From Chloroflexota bacterium (GTDB lineage Bacteria > Chloroflexota > Dehalococcoidia > Plut-88900): DNA of 10,853 nt. The stretch is from the NCBI GenBank assembly GCA_022566235.1, contig JADFJI010000009.1, positions 1 through 10,853 on the forward strand. Reading direction: 5' to 3'. Under the pieces are notes generated by a model. That model worked only from the letters and a program-made list of their open reading frames with translations. It was not told the DNA's origin and searched no databases. This document shows, in pieces, positions 1 to 5,295 of this stretch (positions within the stretch are counted from its first letter, which is position 1; each line of letters starts with the position of its first letter). A program made the position numbers and the translations under genes.

Positions 1-363
1 CCCGGAGGACCTAGTGCCCACCGGGACCGGCAGCATGCACTCATGACGAGACCGCTCCCCGTCAGGGGAGGCCTCAATATGAACTTCATCCAGGACCACC
101 AGTGCTGGTCTGGCACTCACCCCTTCACCCTCGTGTATGTCCCACTTGGCCGTGGTCATGGTTAGTGTCCAGGAGTAGGATCCGGCAGCGGCCAGGTTGG
201 GCACGTCCGCCAGGCCATAGAAGCTCTCCATCTGCGTTGCGCCACCAAATGCGTGCTTCCCCTCTCGCTGGAAGAGCACCTGTTCGGTGTCAGCGCCGGT
301 GTTCACGGCGGCCAGGACGCACAAGACAAGCCCACTGCCTACCATTCTTCCAGGAGGCCGCAT
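1..363 (-). CDS. Partial hypothetical exported protein, 3' end beyond window
   Basis: The frame is open on the minus strand from an ATG at 363 to the window edge: 121 codons without a stop. The N-terminus (MRPPGRMVGSGLVLCVLAAV) has a basic stretch and a short hydrophobic core, like a Sec signal peptide with possible cleavage near NTGA. The rest is soluble, with aromatic and acidic patches (MESFYGLADVP, YSWTLTMTTAKWD, LVVLDEVHIEASPD). GGAGGGG directly abuts ATG 363 and GGAAGA precedes the internal ATG at 345, so the true start may be 345. The in-frame stop upstream is at 385-387. The composition looks like real protein, whereas the overlapping plus-strand frame is Arg/Pro/Ser-rich and shadow-like. 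I recognise no family. The cut at the window edge prevents judging whether it is intact. Confidence 0.45.
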   Translation of the reverse strand, partial: MRPPGRMVGSGLVLCVLAAVNTGADTEQVLFQREGKHAFGGATQMESFYGLADVPNLAAAGSYSWTLTMTTAKWDIHEGEGVSARPALVVLDEVHIEASPDGERSRHECMLPVPVGTRSSG

Positions 364-641
364 CCCCTCCAAGCTGTAGCGCCCTCATTGGCGCGAGCTC
401 TTTAGCTCACTCGCGGCGAGGGGATATGCTCACGGAGTGCGGCCTCGTGCTCAGGCGTGGCTAAACGTACTCACGCCGTAGTCTCCATCCCTTCCATCGA
501 TGAAAGGGGCCTAACCGTGCGCAAAAAGAGACTCCATAGAGTCTTCTGCAAGGCCATCTTGGATACAGATTCTGGAGGATCTGTTACAGCAGCTGAGCTC
601 TTGTCAAATGTTGTGGGAATTCCTTTCAGCCCTCCGGGTGA
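364..641. other. Stretch without a recognisable gene
   Basis: No confident gene is seen. A plus-strand GTG frame from 457 is open across the stretch and reads protein-like from about 535 to 630 (for example AILDTDSGGSVTAAELLSN), then loses that character. It may be the upstream part of the broken coiled-coil gene that follows. Around 388-410 there is an imperfect inverted repeat (GCGAGCT, loop, AGCTC-A-CTCGC) with no T-tract, so it is not called as a terminator. Confidence 0.4.
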
Positions 642-918
642 TCAGGCCGCCGTAGTCGCCAGTTGGAGGAGCTGTACCGGTCCTTCCAGGCCACCATCGA
701 CGCCCTTTACGAGCAGTTGGAGGCGATTCACCACGAACTCGCAGACCTGGACCCGGAGTCGCCCGACGCCGAGGAGCTTCAGGGGGAAGCGGCCAGGAGT
801 TCTGGAGGAGGAGCTTTATCGGCTCCGCCGGAGCATGGAAGACCGGTTACAGCGGCTCCATGAGGAGTTCGAGCTGCCTCTGCGAGACTGGGTGCACCTC
901 CCTCTTACCGCTTGCTAA
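642..918 (+). pseudogene. Frameshifted coiled-coil protein remnant
   Basis: Two coiled-coil segments lie in different frames and join into one plausible protein. The first (642 to about 797) contains QLEELYRSFQATIDALYEQ and then an EAIHHELADL heptad pattern. The second (about 793-918, stop TAA) reads VLEEELYRLRRSMEDRLQRL, continuing to FELPLRDW. Reading through needs one base skipped near 793-805. Both segments begin with the same LEELYR/LEEELYR pattern, so the protein may have held an internal repeat. The first frame has a stop at 639-641 just upstream, and the preceding protein-like codons are in the second frame, implying a further lesion near 640. There is no good ribosome binding site. 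The family is unknown; coiled coils of this kind occur in many unrelated proteins, so no function is proposed. Confidence 0.4.
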
Positions 919-1220
919 GCAGCCCGGATCGGGAGCTCCCCGTGGTGACCCTCCGCGGGCCCTCATCGTGCGCCAAATCGGCTTCGCTGTGGGTGCAGCC
1001 GCCATCTCAGACCTCCCGGCGGCCCAGAGTTGGAACCGTCAGTTACGGGATCCATTGTGTTGAGCAGTCCCCTAATCCATCGCCTCGCCATGTATCCGTG
1101 TTCGATTGGGTTAGCAGCTACCTCTCAGGCTCCCCTCTTGGCGGTTCTCCTCCTGTCGGCGCTTGCCGGAAGTCCAATTCCCCAGCAGAGCTGGACTGCT
1201 ATCTCACGTTGGAAAGGACC
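919..1220. other. Non-coding or decayed stretch, possible signal-peptide stub
   Basis: No complete gene is seen on either strand. A plus-strand ATG at 1090 opens a frame whose first 35 codons resemble a Sec signal peptide: a polar start, then PLLAVLLLSALAG with a possible cleavage after ALA. The frame runs to 1220, where the putative left end of the IS3 remnant begins. This could be the start of an exported-protein gene cut by the insertion. No Shine-Dalgarno site precedes ATG 1090, so the reading is weak. Confidence 0.25.
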
Positions 1221-1579
1221 TGACCTGCCCTCAGAAACTGGTCCATGGATAATAAGAGTCCTCCGGGCAAACCAACGAGGACGACATGCGCGGCAGCAGG
1301 TTTTCGGACGAGCAGATCATCGGGGTCCTGAAGGAGGCGGACGCCGGGGCGCCGACGGCCGAGGTGTGCCGACGGGCACGGCATCTCGCCGGCGACCTTA
1401 TATCACTGGAAGGCGCGCTTCGGCGGACTGGGGCTGAACGAGGCCCGGCGGCTGCGGCAGCTTGAGGGGGAGAACCGGAAGCTCAAGCAGCCGCTGGCCG
1501 AGGCAACCCTGGATAACCATGCCCTGCGGGAGCTGCTCCGAAAAAACTCCTGACGCCTGCGGCGCGGCGGGTCCAGTAA
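1221..1579 (+). mobile_element. Remnant of an IS3-family insertion sequence
   Basis: The remnant holds a recognisable orfA (frameshifted) and the first 10-11 codons of orfB. The left end is set at the TGACCTGCCC motif at 1221, which starts with the TG common to IS3-family ends and lies 65 bp before the orfA start, a usual spacing; this end is inferred. A run of six A (1541-1546) at the end of orfA matches the A-rich slippery site used for -1 frameshifting in this family. In the -1 frame the sequence reads KKLLTPAARR, the usual beginning of the orfAB catalytic part, then VQ and a stop at 1577-1579. The rest of orfB, with the DDE domain and the right end, is missing. The element cannot move itself. 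Confidence 0.8.
1286..1553 (+). pseudogene. IS3-family transposase OrfA, frameshifted
   Basis: OrfA is the DNA-binding helix-turn-helix subunit that IS3 elements translate alone or fused to OrfB by frameshifting. The first part reads MRGSRFSDEQIIGVLKEADA, then GAPTAEVCRR, a classic HTH_8-type start. One extra base near 1376 shifts the frame. From 1377 the product continues HGISPATLYHWKARFGGLG, then the leucine-zipper-like EARRLRQLEGENRKLKQPL and ends LRELLRKNS-stop at 1551. Summed across the shift it has about 88 residues, the family's normal length. The ATG at 1286 follows GAGGA with short spacing. Because of the frameshift it should yield no working protein. Confidence 0.85.
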
Positions 1580-1612
1580 AGGAAGCGCGAGCGGATGGCC
1601 ACAAATTACGCC

Positions 1613-1641
1613 TTGACACGATAAGAACAAAAGCGGAACAT
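1613..1641 (+). promoter_or_regulatory. Weak candidate sigma70 promoter
   Basis: A perfect -35 hexamer TTGACA (1613-1618) is followed after 17 bp by GAACAT (1636-1641), a poor -10 with three of six consensus bases. It lies just upstream of the 34-residue micro-ORF and the dnaE start, so it is placed to transcribe both and, through the fusion, the CoA-transferase operon. The weak -10 keeps this tentative. Confidence 0.25.
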
Positions 1642-1671
1642 GCTATCCCGTAAGCAAGAGGGAATGACCCC

Positions 1672-1776
1672 ATGTTCAGAGAATTTGTCAAAGACGTCCT
1701 GGCCTTAACGACGGTTCTTGGTGTTTTGTGGGCAGTCACCGTATGGTCCGCTATTCTTGGCGCCAGCCTCACTTGA
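1672..1776 (+). CDS. Small single-pass membrane protein, 34 residues
   Basis: The frame starts at ATG 1672, eight bases after an AAGAGGGA Shine-Dalgarno-like site (1656-1663), and ends at TGA 1774-1776. The product begins MFREFVKDV and continues with a hydrophobic segment (about residues 9-30, LALTTVLGVLWAVTVWSAIL) able to span the membrane once. The N-terminal RE..KD charges next to that helix and the tryptophans near its end resemble the unnamed tiny membrane proteins common in alphaproteobacterial genomes. It lies 57 bp before the dnaE ATG and so belongs with the left half. No function is proposed. A hydrophobic 34-codon frame can arise by chance, but a correctly spaced ribosome binding site supports it. 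Confidence 0.4.
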   Translation: MFREFVKDVLALTTVLGVLWAVTVWSAILGASLT

Positions 1777-1832
1777 ACCATCTCCCTTGGCCGCCCTAGT
1801 GGGACCGTCCGAATCGCTTGAGACTTCAATCC

Positions 1833-1949
1833 ATGCCGAGCCCCAGTTTCGTGCACCTGCGCGTGCATACCCCCTACTCGCTCCTTGAAGGGGCGATCCG
1901 CATCAAGGCCCTGCCGGAGCTTTGTCAGCGCTTCTCCATGCCCGCCCTG
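1833..1949 (+). pseudogene. dnaE: 5' fragment of dnaE (DNA polymerase III alpha, PHP start)
   Basis: The first 39 codons read as the N-terminus of the replicative polymerase alpha subunit: FVHLRVHTPYSLLEGAIRIK, then ALPELC and MPAL. This is the first strand-helix of the PHP domain, with the HxxxH pair (H8, H12) at the first metal-binding motif. Intact DnaE proteins continue after MPAL with an A(I/V)TD motif; here the sequence becomes GDPGPW instead, and no later DnaE sequence is present out of about 1150 residues. The ATG at 1833 matches the normal DnaE start; an upstream in-frame TTG at 1818 adds only five residues. The wording of the motif is closest, from memory, to alphaproteobacterial DnaE. 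The fragment cannot encode polymerase activity. Confidence 0.8.
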
Positions 1950-2786
1950 GGCGACCCGGGCCCCTGGTCCAACTACATCTCCTTCGGCCCGGGCACGGAG
2001 GCCCTGGCGGGCCTCTGTGACATCACAGGCTACCAGGGCGGGCCCCCTCTCAAGCCCGGCAACTTCTACGCCGACCAGAATGCCGCCTTCCATGTCGCCA
2101 CTGCTATAATGGCAGCGATCTGGAAACGGCGTCGGACCGGTCGGGGCCAGCATATCAAGATAGTGCTCAGGGATACCACGATGGCGGTCATGGGAGAATA
2201 CTTCCTGGGTTACCAGTTGACCGGGCGGCCGCCGCACCGAATAGGCAACCGTCACCCAAACATGGCCCCTCATAACGTCTATCGATGCAAAGGTGAGGAC
2301 GCCTGGGTAGCCATCGCCGTCGCTAGTGACGATGAGTGGAAGTGCTTCCGTATAGCTATTGGGGACCCACCATGGTGCCGGGACTCCAAGTTCGCCTCCG
2401 CTGATGGTCGGAAAGACCATCAAGAGAAGCTTGACTCCCTGGTTCAGTCCTGGACAAAAGGCCGCACCCCTTATGAGGTTATGCACGCCCTTCAAGCCAG
2501 GGGAATCAAGGCCGGCGCTGTGATGAGGGCCCCGGATATACTGGCAGACCCTCACTATGCGGCCCGTGACTTCATCGACCGTACCAACCACCCCGATGGA
2601 GGCCGCTACAAGCACCCGGGCCTGCCCTGGAAGTACTCCTCTGCTCCCACCGGCATGGGCCTTAGGGCCCCCCTGTTTGCCGAGCACAGCAACTGGGTGT
2701 TGCAGGACCTGCTCGATCTCGGGGAGGAGGAGATCGCTGCCCTGAGGCGCGAGGGCACGGCCCCCCTGGAGCCGGTCCCCCGCTGA
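1833..2786 (+). CDS. Chimeric ORF: DnaE start fused to truncated class III CoA-transferase
   Basis: The 317-residue product has two parts. Residues 1-39 are DnaE (entered separately). From about residue 40 it is a CaiB/BaiF (class III, formyl-CoA transferase-like) CoA-transferase, an enzyme that moves CoA between carboxylic acids through an aspartyl-CoA thioester. Evidence: GPWSNYISFGPG, then GGPPLKPGNFYADQNAAFH, where D81 matches the catalytic Asp; next AAIWKRRRTGRGQHI and GNRHPNMAPHNVYRC, and a C-terminal small domain ending LLDLGEEEIAALR. Family members have about 400 residues with the catalytic Asp near 165-175, so some 130 native residues, including most of the CoA-binding Rossmann-like half, are missing. 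The enzyme forms interlocked dimers and this copy is probably inactive. The thiolase-like gene starts 87 bp downstream. The junction falls at about 1944-1955. Whether it is a true rearrangement or an assembly join cannot be told from sequence alone. Confidence 0.88.
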   Translation: MPSPSFVHLRVHTPYSLLEGAIRIKALPELCQRFSMPALGDPGPWSNYISFGPGTEALAGLCDITGYQGGPPLKPGNFYADQNAAFHVATAIMAAIWKRRRTGRGQHIKIVLRDTTMAVMGEYFLGYQLTGRPPHRIGNRHPNMAPHNVYRCKGEDAWVAIAVASDDEWKCFRIAIGDPPWCRDSKFASADGRKDHQEKLDSLVQSWTKGRTPYEVMHALQARGIKAGAVMRAPDILADPHYAARDFIDRTNHPDGGRYKHPGLPWKYSSAPTGMGLRAPLFAEHSNWVLQDLLDLGEEEIAALRREGTAPLEPVPR

Positions 2787-2873
2787 GCGGGAAGCTATCT
2801 TTAATGTTCCCTTGGCGCATCACGAAGTAGAAGTAGATGATTGGGTTGGTTACATCCGGGAGGTGAGAAGGGA

Positions 2874-4004
2874 ATGAGCCTGAAGGACAAATACTGCATC
2901 GTTGGAGCGGCCACCACCAGGTTCGGCCGGGTACCCGGGGTTTCCCCCCTGGCCTTTACCGTAGAGGCGGCCCAGCTCGCCATTCGGGACGCCGGCCTCG
3001 ACAGGGAGGACGTAGACGCCGTCCTGTGTAAGTATCCGCCTACAGGCTTCCACGGCCTGTGGGCCCACAAGGTATCCGAGGCCCTGGGCATCCAGCCCAC
3101 CATCGCAGCCACCATCGACCAGGCGGGGGCCACCAACCTGGGCCTGGTCCAGTACGCCATGATGGCCATCGACGCCGGCCTCATATCGACGGCGGTGTGC
3201 TGCTACGGTGATAACCCCCTCTCCGGGACCCCCGGCACCTATGGAAAGGCCCTGGGCGCCGATGCTGCTTACGGTTTCATCGGCGTCCCATCGGGATACG
3301 CCATGATAGCCCAGAGGCACATGATCGAGTACGGCACAACCAGCGTGCAACTGGGGGCGGTGGCCATCTCCACCAGGGCGTGGGCCTCCAAGAACCCCAA
3401 CGCCCACAAACGAGACCCGATCACGATAGAGGACCACCAGAGCTCCCGATACGTAGTCTCGCCCCTGCGACTCCTGGACTGCTGCCTGGTCTCCGATGGC
3501 GGAGCCGCCATCGTCGTGACCTCGGCCGATAGGGCCAGGCACCTGAGGAAGCCACCGGTCTACATCATGGGCATCGGCCAGCATCATGTAGCCTGGGACC
3601 TGCCCCGCCGCCCCAATCTGACCACCAGCGGCGCCAAGGTCTCGGGCCAGACGGCCTTCCGAATGGCCGGCATCGGGCCCCAGGACGTAGATGTCTGTGA
3701 GCTGTACGACTGCTTCACCATCGTTCCAATCATCACCCTGGAGGATTACGGTTTCTGTAATAAAGGTGAGGGAGGTGAGTTCGTGGAGGATGGACGGACC
3801 GGGCCCGACGGTTCCCTGCCCATGAACACAGCAGGCGGGCTGCTGTCAGAGAGCGGGATGGCCGGAATGCAGCTCATAGTGGAAGCCGTACGCCAGCTAA
3901 GGGGAGAGTGTGGCGATCGACAGGTGAAGAATGCGGAGATAGCCCTGGTCAGCGGGCAAGGTGGAATCATGCACACCCATGCCACGGCAATCCTCAGGAG
4001 ATAG
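2874..4004 (+). CDS. Thiolase-like protein (SCP-x/Ltp2 aldolase-type)
   Basis: This 376-residue protein has the thiolase fold of the lipid-transfer/SCP-x group: IVGAATTRFGR at the start, VEAAQLAIRDAGLDREDVDAV, then ELYDCFT, GGLLSESG and a C-terminal GQGGIMHTHATAIL. The three classical residues are absent: the nucleophilic Cys position sits in DQAGATNLG, the GHP histidine site reads SGMAG, and the C-terminal CxGGG cysteine site reads SGQGG. The same losses mark Ltp2-type retro-aldolases, which cleave beta-hydroxyacyl-CoA side chains with a DUF35 partner and use tyrosines; Y278 in ELYDCFT is a candidate. A DUF35 gene follows after 3 bp, supporting that reading. The start at ATG 2874 is chosen because GGAGGTGA (2859-2866) lies seven bases upstream; an in-frame TTG at 2841 lacks such a site. 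A non-decarboxylating or substrate-binding role is also possible. Confidence 0.87.
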   Translation: MSLKDKYCIVGAATTRFGRVPGVSPLAFTVEAAQLAIRDAGLDREDVDAVLCKYPPTGFHGLWAHKVSEALGIQPTIAATIDQAGATNLGLVQYAMMAIDAGLISTAVCCYGDNPLSGTPGTYGKALGADAAYGFIGVPSGYAMIAQRHMIEYGTTSVQLGAVAISTRAWASKNPNAHKRDPITIEDHQSSRYVVSPLRLLDCCLVSDGGAAIVVTSADRARHLRKPPVYIMGIGQHHVAWDLPRRPNLTTSGAKVSGQTAFRMAGIGPQDVDVCELYDCFTIVPIITLEDYGFCNKGEGGEFVEDGRTGPDGSLPMNTAGGLLSESGMAGMQLIVEAVRQLRGECGDRQVKNAEIALVSGQGGIMHTHATAILRR

Positions 4005-4007
4005 GAG

Positions 4008-4418
4008 ATGACCACGGACTACGCCAAGCCCTTGCCCGAGATGACTGCGGATAACAGCCCTTTCTGGGAAGGGTGCAAGCGACATCAGCTGTTACTCCAG
4101 AAGTGCTCCGGATGCGGCCATGTACGCTACGCCAGCCTCACCTGCCCCCGTTGCTGGTCGATGGACCACCAATGGGTGCCGTCCAGCGGCAGGGGCCGAG
4201 TTTACACCTGGATCGTCGTGCACCAGCGGTACAGCAAGGCCTTCGAGGAAGACCTGCCTTATAACGTCGCCATCGTGGAGCTTGACGAAGGCCCCCGGCT
4301 CCTGACCAGCCTGGTGCAGATAGAGAACGAGGCCATTCGCCCCGACCTGCAGGTGGAAGTGGCCTGGGACGACGTTACCGATGAGATAACCCTGCCCAAG
4401 TTCAGGCCCGTGAGTTGA
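4008..4418 (+). CDS. Zinc-ribbon OB-fold DUF35 protein, partner of thiolase-like protein
   Basis: This 136-residue protein has the standard DUF35 plan. An N-terminal helix (NSPFWEGCKRHQLLLQ) is followed by a rubredoxin-like zinc ribbon with C33-x2-C36 and C46-x2-C49 (KCSGCGHVRY and TCPRCWS). An OB-fold follows from about residue 60 (GRGRVYTWIVVHQRYSKAF, then YNVAIVELDEGPRLLTSLV). In characterised systems (ChsH2 C-terminal domain with Ltp2) such domains bind and activate a thiolase-like aldolase and help hold acyl-CoA. It begins 3 bp after the thiolase-like gene, with AGGAG at 3996-4000, so the two are almost certainly co-translated and form a complex. All four cysteines are intact and the length is normal for a stand-alone member. 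Confidence 0.9.
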   Translation: MTTDYAKPLPEMTADNSPFWEGCKRHQLLLQKCSGCGHVRYASLTCPRCWSMDHQWVPSSGRGRVYTWIVVHQRYSKAFEEDLPYNVAIVELDEGPRLLTSLVQIENEAIRPDLQVEVAWDDVTDEITLPKFRPVS

Positions 4419-4473
4419 GTGCTCGCAGGCTGTATCAGCCCACGACTAATTTCGCGAGATAAGGAGGCCGCCT

Positions 4474-5247
4474 ATGGCCCTCATATTCGAGAAAAAAGGT
4501 AACCTGGCCTATATCACCATCAACCGCCCCGAGGTGATGAACGCCATGGACCCCGAAACGTATCAAGAGCTGTCCCAGGCCTGGATAGAAGTTCGGGACG
4601 ACCCCGACGTCTGGTGCGCCATCATCACGGGCGCCGGGGACAAGGCGTTCTCCTCAGGGGCCGACCTCCGCAAGACCATCCCCCGAGAGGAGGAGAAGTG
4701 GCACTTCTGGCAGACCCAGGAGGAGCAGATCCTCAACCGCGGACTGGAGATCTGGAAGCCCATCATCGCAGCCGTAAACGGGTATTGCCTGGCAGGGGGA
4801 ATGACCCTCCTCCTCGCCACCGATATCCGGGTTGCTGCGGAACACGCCAAATTCGGCCTCTCGGAGGTCAAGCGCGGCATCCTACCGGGCAACGGCGGGA
4901 CTCAGCGGGCCATCCGGCAGCTTCCATATCCCATCGCAATGTGGCTCCTTCTGAGCGGGGAGTGGCTCACCGCCCAGCAGGCCTTTCAATACGGGCTGGT
5001 GAACAAGGTGGTGCCCCTGGGTGAGCTTATGACGGAAGCAGAGCGCATGGCCCACGTCATCTGCCAGAACGGACCCCTGGCTGTGCGGGCCATAAAGGAG
5101 CTGGCAGTGAGGGGCCAATACATGCCCATCGAATACGGGCTGCGAATGGAGCAGGCCATTGGACAGGTCCTCAAGACGACAGAAGACGCAAGAGAAGGGC
5201 CCAGGGCCTTCGCGGAGAAGCGCAGGCCCGACTTCACGGGCAGGTAA
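4474..5247 (+). CDS. Enoyl-CoA hydratase/isomerase (crotonase) family protein
   Basis: The 257-residue protein is a full-length crotonase. It has INRPEVMNAM near the start, the first oxyanion-hole strand AFSSGADL (residues 58-65), and the second at YCLAGGM (104-110). The FGLSEVKRGILPGNGGTQR block (127 on) holds E131, which matches Glu164 of rat mitochondrial hydratase. The partner glutamate (rat Glu144) is replaced by T111 in GGMTLLL. Classical hydratases need both, so this copy may be an isomerase, a slower hydratase, or another crotonase activity. The start follows AAGGAGG seven bases upstream. It lies 55 bp after the DUF35 gene, and the gap holds a small GGCTG-TAT-CAGCC hairpin (4429-4441) without a T-tract. 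In the cluster it would act on the product of the acyl-CoA dehydrogenase encoded next. Confidence 0.92.
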   Translation: MALIFEKKGNLAYITINRPEVMNAMDPETYQELSQAWIEVRDDPDVWCAIITGAGDKAFSSGADLRKTIPREEEKWHFWQTQEEQILNRGLEIWKPIIAAVNGYCLAGGMTLLLATDIRVAAEHAKFGLSEVKRGILPGNGGTQRAIRQLPYPIAMWLLLSGEWLTAQQAFQYGLVNKVVPLGELMTEAERMAHVICQNGPLAVRAIKELAVRGQYMPIEYGLRMEQAIGQVLKTTEDAREGPRAFAEKRRPDFTGR

Positions 5248-5295
5248 GCCTTTCCATCGAGCCCTTGGGGCGAAGTGAGAGGCCAGGAGGGTATC

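Noticed and set aside
102..464. Plus-strand 120-codon frame
   Set aside because: The composition is Arg/Pro/Ser-rich and shadow-like; the opposite strand has a more natural protein with a signal-like start.
1398..2687. Long minus-strand frame of 429 codons opposite the CoA-transferase
   Set aside because: It is antisense to a clearly recognised family and to the IS orfA; GC-rich codons on the real strand keep the complement open.
2779..2791. CCCGC-TGA-GCGGG hairpin around the CoA-transferase stop codon
   Set aside because: A 5-bp stem without a T-tract is too weak to call a terminator.
2850..3587. Minus-strand frame of 245 codons
   Set aside because: It is antisense to the thiolase-like gene, which has clear family motifs and a strong ribosome binding site.
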